Of a DNA stretch of 41,242 nt, positions 1-8,678 are shown in pieces (within the stretch, counting starts at the first letter, position 1; every line of letters begins with the position of its first letter). The position numbers and the translations under genes are program-made. Source of the DNA: an uncultured Mollicutes bacterium (GTDB taxonomy: Bacteria; Bacillota_I; Bacilli_A; RF39; UBA660); NCBI GenBank assembly GCA_947652375.1, contig CANTCS010000013.1, positions 1 through 41,242 on the forward strand, written 5' to 3'. The notes beneath the pieces were generated by a model that was given only the letters and a program-made list of their open reading frames with translations, searched no databases and was not told the origin of the DNA.

Positions 1-51
1 TGTGAGAGGGAAAAGTATTCACTATTTTAGTGTAAAGTTTTCTCTACTCGA
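1..51. other. edge segment with imperfect inverted repeat
   Basis: GAGAGGGAAAA (4-14) can pair imperfectly with TTTTCTCTACTC further on, around a small CACT/AGTG hairpin. It could be the tail of a structured RNA or a terminator of a gene left of the window. Too little is visible to decide. Confidence 0.2.
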
Positions 52-81
52 TTGTTCAAAGAAAGTGAGGAGATTCTTAAA

Positions 82-351
82 ATGGTAACAATAAAAAATG
101 AAAAAATCGAAATGGAAGAAGCACTAAAAAATAAAATTGAGTTTATTTGTAGTTTTTGTAATACTACTCCTACTATTTATAATGGTAGTATAAAGATGAT
201 AGAACACACAAATTTACAATATGTAGAACCCCATAGAATAATTATTAAAGATATAACATTTCTAGCATTTAACTATGAAAATACTCTTTATATAGAAAAT
301 TTAAGTAATGCTATTTCATTAAATGAATTAGAACAAATATTAAATCAATAA
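82..351 (+). CDS. hypothetical small protein
   Basis: 89 residues, no family recognised. I place the start at ATG 82 because GTGAGGAG (65-72) lies nine bases upstream. An in-frame TTG at 52 would add ten residues but would put that Shine-Dalgarno inside the coding sequence. The protein has a CSFC pair near the N-terminus, which might bind metal, followed by mixed beta-like and helical sequence with no signal peptide or membrane segment. It is followed by non-coding DNA and an insertion-sequence remnant, so the neighbourhood says nothing about its role. Confidence 0.5.
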   Translation: MVTIKNEKIEMEEALKNKIEFICSFCNTTPTIYNGSIKMIEHTNLQYVEPHRIIIKDITFLAFNYENTLYIENLSNAISLNELEQILNQ

Positions 352-464
352 ACTAATAAAAAAGATTATCAATTCCTTTTCTACTATTTACCTATGTGTT
401 AAACAAAGAAAAAGAAATTACAAAAGTTTTGCCTACTTTTTACAACTATGTTGCTTAGTATCAT

Positions 465-536
465 TTACAGAGTGAATTATAGTACTAATTACAGAGTAAT
501 TTACAGAGCAAAGTATCTAGTCAGTTACATAGTTTG
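465..536. repeat. degenerate 12-bp tandem repeat
   Basis: TTACAGAG occurs at 465-472, 489-496 and 501-508, with a variant TTACATAG at 525-532. The spacings are 24, 12 and 24 bases, so the block reads as six 12-base units with degenerate second and fifth units (TTACAGAGTGAA, TTATAGTACTAA, TTACAGAGTAAT, TTACAGAGCAAA, GTATCTAGTCAG, TTACATAGTTTG). One frame (ATG 448 to TAA 550-552) is open for 34 residues rich in Tyr and Val, but it has no ribosome binding site, so I do not call a gene. Confidence 0.55.
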
Positions 537-610
537 TATGATAATATGGTAATATAATCGTTATAAATACGATTTAGTGTACTATTTGCAACTGATTTAA
601 GTAAAAATTA

Positions 611-1105
611 AAAGGACTGTCTCCTGTTAATTACAGGTTACAATCCTTGAATCAGTAATATAAAATAATTGTCCAACTTTTGGGGTTCAGTACAAAGAGT
701 TGGTGGATTAAGATCTTTGATAATTGTAGAAATCTGTTTATCTAGTTCGATGATTTGTTCATCTATGTTTTTATAAAGATTAAGAATAGAAGTTAATTCC
801 AGTTCAAAAATATCATTGGATTCACCAATAGTATTTTTAGCTAAATCCTTTAATTTAACGAATTTAGCATAAGTGAATTTACTACGAGAAATTTTACTTA
901 AAAGGTCAAAATCTCTCATGTTAGCAACTTTTTCTGGAGTTTTATATTTCTCTAAGATATAAAGAGAAGTAGCTCCAAAAGAATTACTAAAAAATGGTTT
1001 AAATTCAGGGAAAATCATATCTAAGACATTTGTTAATTGGACTTTATATTTACTTCTTTGCTTTACTAAAATTTCTCTTAATCTTGAAAGTGACTTAATT
1101 GAATA
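611..1105 (-). pseudogene. IS110-family transposase remnant
   Basis: An uninterrupted stretch (638-1018) encodes 126 residues whose start, FPEFKPFFSNSFG then LYILEKYKTPEKVANM, matches the middle of IS110-family DEDD transposases. The same frame continues upstream to about 1100 and reads LSRLREILVKQRSKYK before VQLTNVLDM, which is typical of the same domain. The N-terminal catalytic Asp/Glu residues and the C-terminal transposase_20 domain are absent. A hairpin (CCTGT/ACAGG, flanked by AAGGA/TCCTT) follows at about 612-650 and may be a relic of the element's end. The intact kinase gene begins right after the broken 5' end, so the promoter of that gene sits on transposon-derived DNA. Confidence 0.75.
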
Positions 1106-1118
1106 TTTATGATAAAAT
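1090..1118 (+). promoter_or_regulatory. candidate promoter of the UbiB-like gene
   Basis: GTGACT (1090-1095), a 17-base spacer and TAAAAT (1113-1118), the latter preceded by TG one base upstream (extended -10 context). It lies 28 bases before the ATG at 1146 and overlaps the broken end of the IS110 remnant. Confidence 0.4.
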
Positions 1119-1145
1119 AGGCATGAAGTTTAGGGGGATATTGAA

Positions 1146-2621
1146 ATGAAGTTATATATAGAATTGTTTAAATTAATGTTTAGAAAATTTGTTTTAAGAA
1201 AAAATAATGGTATAATTATAAAAAAATTTTCAGAAAACATGGGTGTAGTTTATATTAAATTAGCTCAAATGTTAGCAACTCAGAATTTTGGTAATTTATT
1301 TTCTGAAAAAGATAGGAAAATGCTATCTGATATATGTGATAATTGTAATAAAATAAATTTTGATGAGATTTTAGAAATATTAAAACAAGAATATGGAACA
1401 GATTTGGATGATATTTTTAAGTTTATAGATAAGGAACCAGTTGGTTCTGCGTCTGTATCGCAAGTGCATAGAGCAATACTTAAAACTGGAGAAGAGGTTG
1501 CAGTAAAAATAAAAAGAAAAGATGTTACAAAAACTATTAATGTAGATATAAAAAGAATTAAAAATATTATTCATAGATTTGGTAAATTTGTAAAATTTAG
1601 TAATTTTACTGGTAGTGATAAAGCACTAAATTTATATTTAGGATGGATTGAGCAAGAAACAAATTTTAATTGTGAAAAAGAAAATATTAAAATATATCAA
1701 AATTTTGCAAATTGTGTTAATGGAAAAGTAGAAGGTACAAAACAAATTAAAGTTCCAAAACTATATGAAAATTATTGTACAGATAATGTAATTGTTATGG
1801 AATTTATTAATACAAAAACCATTAATAAAATAGAATTAACTGAGAAGAATAAAAATAAAATTACAACTGCTTTAAATAGCTATATTAAGTCGAGTTTTTG
1901 GGCAATGTTTAATGATAAACAAATTGTTTTTCATGGAGATCCACATATTGGAAATATTTGTATAGACGAAAAAGGTAATATTTGTTTTTTAGATATGGGA
2001 TATTTAAGTATATTAAGTGATAGTGATGCTATATTATGTAGAAAACTTTTTTTAACAGCCTATTCTGGAAATTATGAAAAATTATATGAGATATTAGTTA
2101 ATTACGGAAATATGAGTGAAGAAAAAAAGAAATCATTTAAAGAAGATTGCAAGAAGTATTGTGAAGAAGTTAATAAAAAAGAAGTTTCGAATTATTTTGT
2201 TGATATGATTAATATTTGTCTAAATTATGAATTTGTTCCTCCTAATTTCATATTTAGTATGGCTAAGGCATTTGTTTATTTAAATGGTATTAGTAGCCTC
2301 TCTTGCAACACGTGTACTGCAAAAGAATTATTACAAGAACAAATAATGGAATACTTAGTTAAAAGGAGTTTAAAAGATTGCAAAGGAATAGTGTTAGATA
2401 GTCTACATTTTGCACCAAAAGCTTTAGAAAATATTTCACAGTATGGTTTAGTAAAAACTATTGCTAAAGTAACAACTAACAATGATAAAAGAGTAATAAA
2501 ATTATTAGAAAATTTAAAAGAAATGGTAGATTTAATTAAATTATCATATAAAGATGAAAGGATAGATAAATCAGAACAATCGCAACAAAAAAATGAACAT
2601 GTTTTTAAGAAATCATTATAA
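1146..2621 (+). CDS. UbiB/ABC1 (ADCK) family atypical kinase
   Basis: 491 residues. The family signatures are present: an Ala/Ser-rich loop VGSASVSQVHRA, the ATP-binding Lys in VAVKIKRKDV, the catalytic motif HGDPHIGN (H263-N270) and a metal-binding DMG (D283-G285) in place of DFG. The family-specific KxGQ motif reads KLAQ (K38-Q41), so its glycine is an alanine. ABC1 kinases support ubiquinone biosynthesis in respiring bacteria and eukaryotes. Their role in fermentative low-GC Gram-positives is unknown, possibly lipid or isoprenoid related. The C-terminus lacks the two transmembrane helices of UbiB and ends in a charged tail. Ribosome binding site AGGGGG lies eight bases before ATG. It appears monocistronic, with a terminator after 2709. 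Confidence 0.85.
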   Translation: MKLYIELFKLMFRKFVLRKNNGIIIKKFSENMGVVYIKLAQMLATQNFGNLFSEKDRKMLSDICDNCNKINFDEILEILKQEYGTDLDDIFKFIDKEPVGSASVSQVHRAILKTGEEVAVKIKRKDVTKTINVDIKRIKNIIHRFGKFVKFSNFTGSDKALNLYLGWIEQETNFNCEKENIKIYQNFANCVNGKVEGTKQIKVPKLYENYCTDNVIVMEFINTKTINKIELTEKNKNKITTALNSYIKSSFWAMFNDKQIVFHGDPHIGNICIDEKGNICFLDMGYLSILSDSDAILCRKLFLTAYSGNYEKLYEILVNYGNMSEEKKKSFKEDCKKYCEEVNKKEVSNYFVDMINICLNYEFVPPNFIFSMAKAFVYLNGISSLSCNTCTAKELLQEQIMEYLVKRSLKDCKGIVLDSLHFAPKALENISQYGLVKTIAKVTTNNDKRVIKLLENLKEMVDLIKLSYKDERIDKSEQSQQKNEHVFKKSL

Positions 2622-2708
2622 ATAGTTGTTTAATAAATTATTTCTAGTAGTTTTTTTAATTTGTAAATATTCTATAATTGGAATTAAATTATTAAAAAAA
2701 ATTATGAT

Positions 2709-2757
2709 AATAAGATGAATAATAATATACTAAAAAATATTATCTTATTTTATTTTT
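2709..2757 (+). terminator. hairpin terminator after the UbiB-like gene
   Basis: AATAAG (2709-2714) pairs with CTTATT (2744-2749) and ATAATAT (2722-2728) with ATATTAT (2737-2743). A T-rich run follows. The stem is AT-rich with an internal bulge. Confidence 0.5.
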
Positions 2758-2853
2758 AAATTACAATTATATATTAAGAGTTAGTTTCAAAGAAAAAACT
2801 TGAAAAATAGAAAAATTTTTAGTATAATAGCTTATATTTATTGAGGGGTTATT

Positions 2854-3606
2854 ATGGTAAATGAAGAATTAAAAAATATTTTAAGAAAAATTTATAGTCA
2901 ACAGGTAAATTTTTTACAAAAGTCTTTTTCTCTTTATGAGCGACTTGAATATGCTGAAAAAGTTGATGATTATTTTATAAAAAAATTATTTAAAGGATTA
3001 AGTTTTGATGATTTTTTTAATGTGTTAACAGAGGAGATAAAAAAAGGTAATATTTTATGTTTTGATTTATTAAATTATCTTTTATTTTCACAAGATGATA
3101 GTTTATTTAAGAAAAAATTGAAAGTTGATGCGTATTCATTTCCTTTAGAAAATTTAGTTTTTCCTTTGTTAGAAGAAGATGCACTTAATTCTTTTCAAAA
3201 GGTATCGTTTTCAAAAGAGCATCCTAATATTGATGAAAATATTGGAGAAATTTATAATTTAGTTTCTGTATATTTAGATTTTTCAGCTTTATTAAATTAT
3301 TTATATTGTAATGAATTTAAGTTTGTTGAGGGTTGGGAAGGAATTTGTTCTTCGGAATCATTAAATGGTATCATACTAATACTTGAAAGAACTAAAATTA
3401 CAGAGAATGATTATATGAAAGCTTTATTAAATTATAAATTTAGTATTATTTATAATTTTATAAATTTGATAGATGATGATAAGAAAAAGAATGATTATTT
3501 AGAAAAAACAAAAGAATTTAAAAATTCTGAATTATTAAAAATAGATAATAATAAGGGTAATATCCCTCTAGTAGATTTAATGAATAGAAATTTTAGTATA
3601 AAGTGA
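2854..3606 (+). CDS. hypothetical protein
   Basis: 250 residues, no family recognised. The sequence is rich in Phe, Leu, Asp and Lys and looks mostly helical and soluble, with no signal peptide or membrane segment. Clusters such as FDDFFNVL and LLNYLLFS suggest helical packing repeats. The start is supported by TTGAGGGG eight bases upstream of ATG. It stands alone between the UbiB-like gene and the papain-fold hydrolase; both flanking genes have their own promoter or terminator signals, so no operon partner is implied. Confidence 0.55.
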   Translation: MVNEELKNILRKIYSQQVNFLQKSFSLYERLEYAEKVDDYFIKKLFKGLSFDDFFNVLTEEIKKGNILCFDLLNYLLFSQDDSLFKKKLKVDAYSFPLENLVFPLLEEDALNSFQKVSFSKEHPNIDENIGEIYNLVSVYLDFSALLNYLYCNEFKFVEGWEGICSSESLNGIILILERTKITENDYMKALLNYKFSIIYNFINLIDDDKKKNDYLEKTKEFKNSELLKIDNNKGNIPLVDLMNRNFSIK

Positions 3607-3675
3607 TTAAACACAATTTGTAATATTTGTAAAAATAATTAGTTAATTTTAAAGGTTTTACTTAGATGTTTATTA

Positions 3676-3704
3676 TTGTCACTTATAATTTTTAATGATA
3701 TAAT
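3676..3704 (+). promoter_or_regulatory. promoter of the papain-fold hydrolase gene
   Basis: TTGTCA (3676-3681), a 17-base spacer and a perfect TATAAT (3699-3704), followed by ribosome binding site GGAG and ATG at 3727. Confidence 0.65.
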
Positions 3705-3726
3705 TAAATAGAATGGAGTATTTAAT

Positions 3727-4251
3727 ATGAGTAAAATATATATTGTTTTAACTTATTCTGGTACTTTTTTATCTAAATTAGTAAAAATTTATACACAAAA
3801 AGAGTATTCTCATGTTTCTATTTCTTTAGATGAAAATTTAAAGCAAATGTATAGTTTTGGAAGATTAAATCCTTATATTCCTTTTTTTGCGGGTTTTGTT
3901 AAAGAGTCTCCTAAATATGGAACTTTTAAAAGATTTAGAAAAACTAAAACAAAGATTTATTCTTTAGAAGTAGATGAGAGACAATATGAAAGAATTATAA
4001 AAATAATTAAAAAAATTGATTTAGATAAAAAACATTATCGTTTTAATATTATAGGTTTATTTGCAGTAGCTTTACATTTGAAAATAAGACGAGAAAGGCA
4101 TTTTTATTGTGCTGAATTTGTTAAATATGTTTTTGATAATTCTAATTTGCAAATAGAGTTACCTGATATTGTTAAACCTGAGGATTTTGCGAATATAAAA
4201 GGTAGTAGTGAAGTTTATACAGGTATTTTAAATGAATATCATAATAATTAA
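3727..4251 (+). CDS. YiiX/YebB-like permuted NlpC/P60 cysteine hydrolase
   Basis: 174 residues. The catalytic His comes first, in EYSHVSISLD (H29), and the Cys last, in HFYCAEFVKYVF (C128). This is the circularly permuted papain-like order of the YiiX/YebB-type NlpC/P60 proteins. Such enzymes cleave peptide, amide or thioester/ester bonds, often in envelope or lipid contexts; the substrate here is unknown. No signal peptide or transmembrane helix is visible, so it is probably cytoplasmic or surface-associated from inside. It has its own promoter and a strong terminator just after the stop, so it is transcribed alone. Confidence 0.75.
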   Translation: MSKIYIVLTYSGTFLSKLVKIYTQKEYSHVSISLDENLKQMYSFGRLNPYIPFFAGFVKESPKYGTFKRFRKTKTKIYSLEVDERQYERIIKIIKKIDLDKKHYRFNIIGLFAVALHLKIRRERHFYCAEFVKYVFDNSNLQIELPDIVKPEDFANIKGSSEVYTGILNEYHNN

Positions 4252-4253
4252 AG

Positions 4254-4275
4254 AGACTAGTTATAGTCTTTTTTT
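4254..4275 (+). terminator. hairpin terminator
   Basis: AGACTA (4254-4259), four-base loop, TAGTCT (4264-4269), then a run of seven T. It starts three bases after the stop codon of the hydrolase gene. Confidence 0.8.
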
Positions 4276-4296
4276 ATATATTTTTTTATAAGAGTA

Positions 4297-4305
4297 TGAT
4301 ATAAT
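4297..4305 (+). promoter_or_regulatory. extended -10 promoter of the signal peptidase gene
   Basis: TGATATAAT is a consensus extended -10 element; no convincing -35 box is seen. The -10 ends 32 bases before the ATG at 4337. Confidence 0.5.
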
Positions 4306-4336
4306 ATAAAAAGAATAGTAATTGGGATGTGCTGAT

Positions 4337-4933
4337 ATGAGAAAATATTTCCGTATATTTTTTAAAATTATAAAATCAGTATTTGTTTTATTAATAACTG
4401 CTTATTTTTGTTTTGTAATAATTCAAAAATTTTCGGGAAATAGAAGTGTTTTGGGATATAGATTATTTACTGTTGCAACTGGTTCAATGCGAGGAGTTTT
4501 TGAAATAAACGATATTATCGCTGTAAAGGATTTTAATCCTGATAATTTAAAAGTAGGGGATGATATTGCTTATAAAGGTTTAGCTGATGGTTTTCAAGGA
4601 ATGTTAATCACTCATAGAATAATAAAAATTGAAATAGATAGTAATAATAATAAAATATTTTATACTAAAGGGGTTAATTCTACTGTGCCAGATCCAGCAA
4701 TTACTAAGGAACAAATTCTTGGTAAAGTAATAGGTGTAGTCCCTATAATAACACAGTTTAATCATATTATTAATAATCATATGCTTTTTTTCTTGTTTGT
4801 GTTTTTACCTATTGTAATAATTATAGTTATGGAAGTTGTTAAAACTTTTAAAGATTTAGGAAAAGAAAAAAATTATTATGAAACACCTATTATGGTAATT
4901 AAAGATATAACTGATTTACATAATGAAGAATAA
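4337..4933 (+). CDS. SipW-like signal peptidase I (S26B family)
   Basis: 198 residues. An N-terminal transmembrane helix (about 12-30) is followed by VATGSMRGVF with the nucleophile Ser50 and ITHRII with His93. This is the Ser-His pair of the archaeal/eukaryotic-like S26B class rather than the Ser-Lys pair of usual bacterial enzymes. A second hydrophobic segment (about 135-157) anchors the C-terminus. SipW-type enzymes mature a few special secreted substrates such as biofilm fibre proteins. I prefer ATG 4337 over the in-frame TTG at 4322 (five more residues), because the weak GGGA at 4324-4327 then serves as ribosome binding site. It is followed within 30 bases by a small gene. Confidence 0.85.
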   Translation: MRKYFRIFFKIIKSVFVLLITAYFCFVIIQKFSGNRSVLGYRLFTVATGSMRGVFEINDIIAVKDFNPDNLKVGDDIAYKGLADGFQGMLITHRIIKIEIDSNNNKIFYTKGVNSTVPDPAITKEQILGKVIGVVPIITQFNHIINNHMLFFLFVFLPIVIIIVMEVVKTFKDLGKEKNYYETPIMVIKDITDLHNEE

Positions 4934-4962
4934 TAAAAGAAATTAGAAAGTTAGGAGAGGAA

Positions 4963-5253
4963 ATGGAATTAATAAATCAATTTAGATATTTTGTTGGAGG
5001 CTACTTTGGAGTTTGTTTAATGGATGAATATAGCTTAAAAGAATATGTATTAAATGATATAGAAAAATACATTAGAGAATTTGTTAAAAACTATCCTGTT
5101 GAAAATTTTAATTATTTAGAAGAGGCACATAAAATTAAAGAAACTACTTCTGATAAAACTAAGTTACAAGATGCTTTATTAGTATTAAATAAAATTAATG
5201 GCTCTATGGATTTAATTTTTTTAATTAAAGATAGACTTAAAACTTTTATTTGA
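4963..5253 (+). CDS. hypothetical small protein
   Basis: 96 residues, no family recognised. AGGAGAGGAA precedes the ATG closely. A short N-terminal aromatic stretch (FRYFVGGYFGVCLMDEYS) is followed by a helical, charged remainder with no membrane anchor. It sits 29 bases after the signal peptidase gene and 30 bases before a membrane-protein gene, so co-transcription is likely. Confidence 0.5.
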   Translation: MELINQFRYFVGGYFGVCLMDEYSLKEYVLNDIEKYIREFVKNYPVENFNYLEEAHKIKETTSDKTKLQDALLVLNKINGSMDLIFLIKDRLKTFI

Positions 5254-5283
5254 TTATAATAGTAAATTATTAGAGGTGATTTG

Positions 5284-6129
5284 ATGGGGATTATGAGTTG
5301 GATAACTTATTTGTTTTGTGGTTTTATTTTGTTTATTATTCTAAATGTAATTAATAATAAGTATAATATTACAAAAATAGAAAAAATGATAATATCAATA
5401 ATTTTTATGATGATTATTAGTGGTATATGTTTTAGATGTGCACTTAATTATACTGATAATATATTTATAATTTTTGTTTTTTTAATGATTATAGAAATAA
5501 TTTATAGTAATTATATTTTAGACAGAGATTTTTTTGATAAAGATAGTAGAAATATAGAGTATTATATTTTATTAATAATTATTGGTTTTATAGTTAATCA
5601 AGAGTTTATTAATAATGTAACAGAAGTTTTTTTGACAGGAGAAGATTTAAGAATAGTTTTATGGTTTTTAAGTTTTATTTTTGTTTTTAATTTTTTTAAA
5701 GACAGAAAAATTTTAGAGAAAAAAGATAATCTAAATAAAAGTAATTTTATGAGTGAAGAGGCTATTTTGATTAGCTTTGTTAAGCTTAAAAATCAATTTA
5801 ATAATATTTTAAATTGTGATGATAAAGACTTAACTAATATTTTATATTCAATTATGATATATGAAAATAATAAAAGATCTAAAATAATGAGAAGTTTTGA
5901 CTATATAAAATTTAGATTTACTGGTACTAAAAGTAGATTAGGTATTATGCAAGTAGAAAGTGATAAATTTATAAGTGATAGTGAAAGTATTGAGATTGTC
6001 TATAAAAATCTTGAAACTTTATATAATAAAAAAAATATAAAAACTAATAAAGCTTATGAAGTAATAAAAAAATATACTAATAATAATTTAGATATAAAAT
6101 TTATTTTTGATGTAATAGAAAAATTTTAG
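5284..6129 (+). CDS. hypothetical integral membrane protein
   Basis: 281 residues. About five hydrophobic segments fill the first half (roughly 5-20, 32-53, 56-77, 92-108, 125-138), followed by a hydrophilic Lys/Asn/Asp-rich domain of about 140 residues that is probably cytoplasmic. The start is ATG 5284, with AGGTGAT (5274-5280) in front; the TTG just before it is less likely. No family is recognised. It lies between the signal peptidase-linked small gene and a lipoprotein gene, with short gaps on both sides. Confidence 0.5.
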   Translation: MGIMSWITYLFCGFILFIILNVINNKYNITKIEKMIISIIFMMIISGICFRCALNYTDNIFIIFVFLMIIEIIYSNYILDRDFFDKDSRNIEYYILLIIIGFIVNQEFINNVTEVFLTGEDLRIVLWFLSFIFVFNFFKDRKILEKKDNLNKSNFMSEEAILISFVKLKNQFNNILNCDDKDLTNILYSIMIYENNKRSKIMRSFDYIKFRFTGTKSRLGIMQVESDKFISDSESIEIVYKNLETLYNKKNIKTNKAYEVIKKYTNNNLDIKFIFDVIEKF

Positions 6130-6179
6130 TTTAAAAAAGTATAAAAATATGATAATATTTTACTAAAGGTAGGGATATT

Positions 6180-7010
6180 ATGAAGAAAAAAATCTATTTA
6201 CTTTTTTTAATTTGTATTATTTTTTTATGTTCAGGATGTCAAGGTAATATAACTAGAGATATTAGACATGCTGGTTTTACAATGGGAGATAAGTTTATTT
6301 GTAGTAGATTTTATCCTGCTGATAAAGAGGATACTAATTATGATAAAATTAAGTATTTTATTGGAAGTCATATTATTAATAAAGATGGAAAAATTTATGA
6401 GGTGTCTTTGGGACAAAAGTTTTCTAATGATGAAAATTGTCGAGAAGCTAAAACTTCAATAAATGTAAAAGCTATTTTTGATAATAGAATTGTTAAAGGG
6501 ACAGATAACAAATATTATTATTTAATTGCTTCTAATAATGTTGATGCTTATTCTTTAGTACCTACAACTGATAATTCTTATACTATTTATGATTTATTAT
6601 TAAAAGATGAGGGTGTTCTAAAAGTTATTACTGCTAATAGTAGTACAGGGCTATATTATGTTTTAAAAACCGATGGAAATGTTTATAGTTATACTATTGC
6701 TAAGCAAAATTATAATACACCACCGATGATTACTGAAGTTTCAGTAGTATATAATAAAGATAAATATGATTCTAAAATAATTGATTTTAATTATGCAGGA
6801 GAAAATTTGAACACTTTTCTTAGAACAGAGAATAAAGTTTATCGTATGAAAATTACAAATAATGAGAAGTGTAGTAAATATGCAGATGTTAAATGTGATT
6901 TTAAAATGTTAGAAGAAGAAATTTTTAATGAATATAAAGATGTTATAATTACCTATAATGGTAGTACTTTAATTACTAATTATGAGCAAATTTTTAATGT
7001 GGCAAAATAG
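6180..7010 (+). CDS. hypothetical lipoprotein
   Basis: 276 residues. The N-terminus MKKK plus a hydrophobic stretch ends in the lipobox LCSGC, so Cys20 should be lipidated and the protein held on the outer face of the membrane. The rest looks beta-rich with Tyr/Asn/Asp-rich turns and segments such as LKTDGNVYSY, resembling propeller-like or sensor proteins, but no named family can be assigned. AGGTAGGG lies just before the ATG. It is the last gene of the group starting with the signal peptidase, which might act on secreted partners of this group, but that is speculation. Confidence 0.65.
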   Translation: MKKKIYLLFLICIIFLCSGCQGNITRDIRHAGFTMGDKFICSRFYPADKEDTNYDKIKYFIGSHIINKDGKIYEVSLGQKFSNDENCREAKTSINVKAIFDNRIVKGTDNKYYYLIASNNVDAYSLVPTTDNSYTIYDLLLKDEGVLKVITANSSTGLYYVLKTDGNVYSYTIAKQNYNTPPMITEVSVVYNKDKYDSKIIDFNYAGENLNTFLRTENKVYRMKITNNEKCSKYADVKCDFKMLEEEIFNEYKDVIITYNGSTLITNYEQIFNVAK

Positions 7011-7231
7011 TGATGTAGGTTAAAAACTTCTTGTGGAAATCAATTTTTTATTTAATTGTAGAGATTTTAGTTAAATGATAAATTTTTCTTATGTTAAGTG
7101 ATTAAAAAACAATATTTTAAGAATGTATAGAACTAAAAAAATTTTTAATTTCATAGGGCAAATCGAAATTGCTTTACTATTTAATTAATACATAATATAA
7201 TTACAACAGTTTGAAAGAGGGGGAAATATTT

Positions 7232-8536
7232 ATGAATAAAATATTTGATGGAAATTTAACAAATGTAGAGATTGCGAATTTATATCGTTATGGATTTAGT
7301 GAAAAAGAAGTTAATTTGATAAAAGATTATGTTTATAAATATAGAGAACATTTGAGTGGTTTTGTAGATTTAATTGGAGATAAAGAAGCTCCATCAAAAA
7401 TGTTTTTAAAGAACATAAAACATTACGGTTATTTATTAGAAGATAATCCTGATTTAGTTATTAGTAAGAAAGATGTATTATTAAGAAAATTAATAATTGA
7501 TAAATTAATAAAGAAATTTGGACCTAAATTTTTACAAAATGAACAGGTATTTGAAAATAGAAATTTTTTAAGAAAAGAACCTATTGGATATAGAGTAGAC
7601 ACAATAAATAAAAAAGATAATTGTATTAATATAGAGGAACCTTTATTTGAATCAAATGAAGTTTCTGAAGATAATAAAATAATTTTACCTAAAGAGCCTG
7701 TATTATGGGCTCCTAATCATCATTTTAAAGATGATGTATTAGCATCATATTTGGCTACTTTAAGACAAGCTTATATTTTATTTGGTAGTATGCCACAATT
7801 TTATAATACTATAGATGGAAAATTAGCTCATATGGTTGGTTCATTAATGACTAATAGAAAAGTCAGATCTAGTAAAAAAGCATCACTTGAAAAAGCTGTT
7901 CGAGCTATTAATCTTGGAGCAGATGTTTTATGTTTTCCAGAGGGAGTTCATGATAAATTACCTCATGAATTACTTTTACACTTTTGGCCCGGAATATATG
8001 AAATTGCAAATAGAACAGGTGCTAAAGTAGTGCCTATAGTTCATTATATATTCGATCCGACACTAAAAATGCCTAGTGAATTAAATAAAATTCATACTGT
8101 TGTTGATGTACCATTAGATATTACAAAGTATTCTGAAAAAGTAGGATTAAACTATTTAAGAGATATTATTGCTTCATGGTATTATTTAATGTTAGAAAAA
8201 TATGGTAAAACTACTAGAGAAGAATTAATGGAATTTTATAGTAAAAGGGCAATTGAAAGTGATTTTTTAACGGATGAGGATTTAAAAAATAAAGAATTGA
8301 CAAGTCATGAGGCATTTGAAATTTATTTGCATGACCTTTTGGATACTGTTGATTGGTATGATTCAAGTATTGAGCAAAGTTATGATTACAGACCAAAAGA
8401 TATTATCAGGCCAGATGAAGCTTTTTCAAATATAGCAAATATTTCTAAAAGTAATTATCAGAATGTGTCAAATATTATAGAAGCTAAAAATATTGTTAAG
8501 GTTTATAAAAGAGAGAATTATCAAAGAAGATTTTAA
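7232..8536 (+). CDS. PlsC-like glycerophospholipid acyltransferase
   Basis: 434 residues. The acyltransferase signature NHHFKDD (H163-x4-D168) and the block FPEGVHD (F235-) are both present with the right spacing, followed by GAKVVPIVHY. These are motifs I and III of the LPLAT/AGPAT superfamily, which transfers acyl groups to lysophosphatidic acid or related acceptors at the membrane. A 150-residue N-terminal extension and a C-terminal region of about 130 residues make it longer than plain PlsC (about 240), so the acceptor may differ. ATG 7232 follows GAAAGAGGGGG with eight-base spacing; an upstream TTG at 7211 would overlap that site. It stands alone. Confidence 0.8.
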   Translation: MNKIFDGNLTNVEIANLYRYGFSEKEVNLIKDYVYKYREHLSGFVDLIGDKEAPSKMFLKNIKHYGYLLEDNPDLVISKKDVLLRKLIIDKLIKKFGPKFLQNEQVFENRNFLRKEPIGYRVDTINKKDNCINIEEPLFESNEVSEDNKIILPKEPVLWAPNHHFKDDVLASYLATLRQAYILFGSMPQFYNTIDGKLAHMVGSLMTNRKVRSSKKASLEKAVRAINLGADVLCFPEGVHDKLPHELLLHFWPGIYEIANRTGAKVVPIVHYIFDPTLKMPSELNKIHTVVDVPLDITKYSEKVGLNYLRDIIASWYYLMLEKYGKTTREELMEFYSKRAIESDFLTDEDLKNKELTSHEAFEIYLHDLLDTVDWYDSSIEQSYDYRPKDIIRPDEAFSNIANISKSNYQNVSNIIEAKNIVKVYKRENYQRRF

Positions 8537-8654
8537 TTTTTGATAATTTTTTTATACCAAATATCACTAGTATTCCTTAATTTTAATAGTTAGAAACAAA
8601 AATTTTAAGTAATATTTCATTTGAATTTTAAAAGTAAGATTTTTGTTTAATTTA

Positions 8655-8663
8655 TGATATAAT
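8655..8663 (+). promoter_or_regulatory. extended -10 promoter of the histidine kinase gene
   Basis: TGATATAAT at 8655-8663, 15 bases before the start codon region; the -35 side is weak, as in other promoters of this window. Confidence 0.45.
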
Positions 8664-8678
8664 AAAAATGGTGATAAT

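Noticed and set aside
465..536. CRISPR-like array
   Set aside because: Units are 12 bases without spacers and strongly degenerate; no cas gene in the window.
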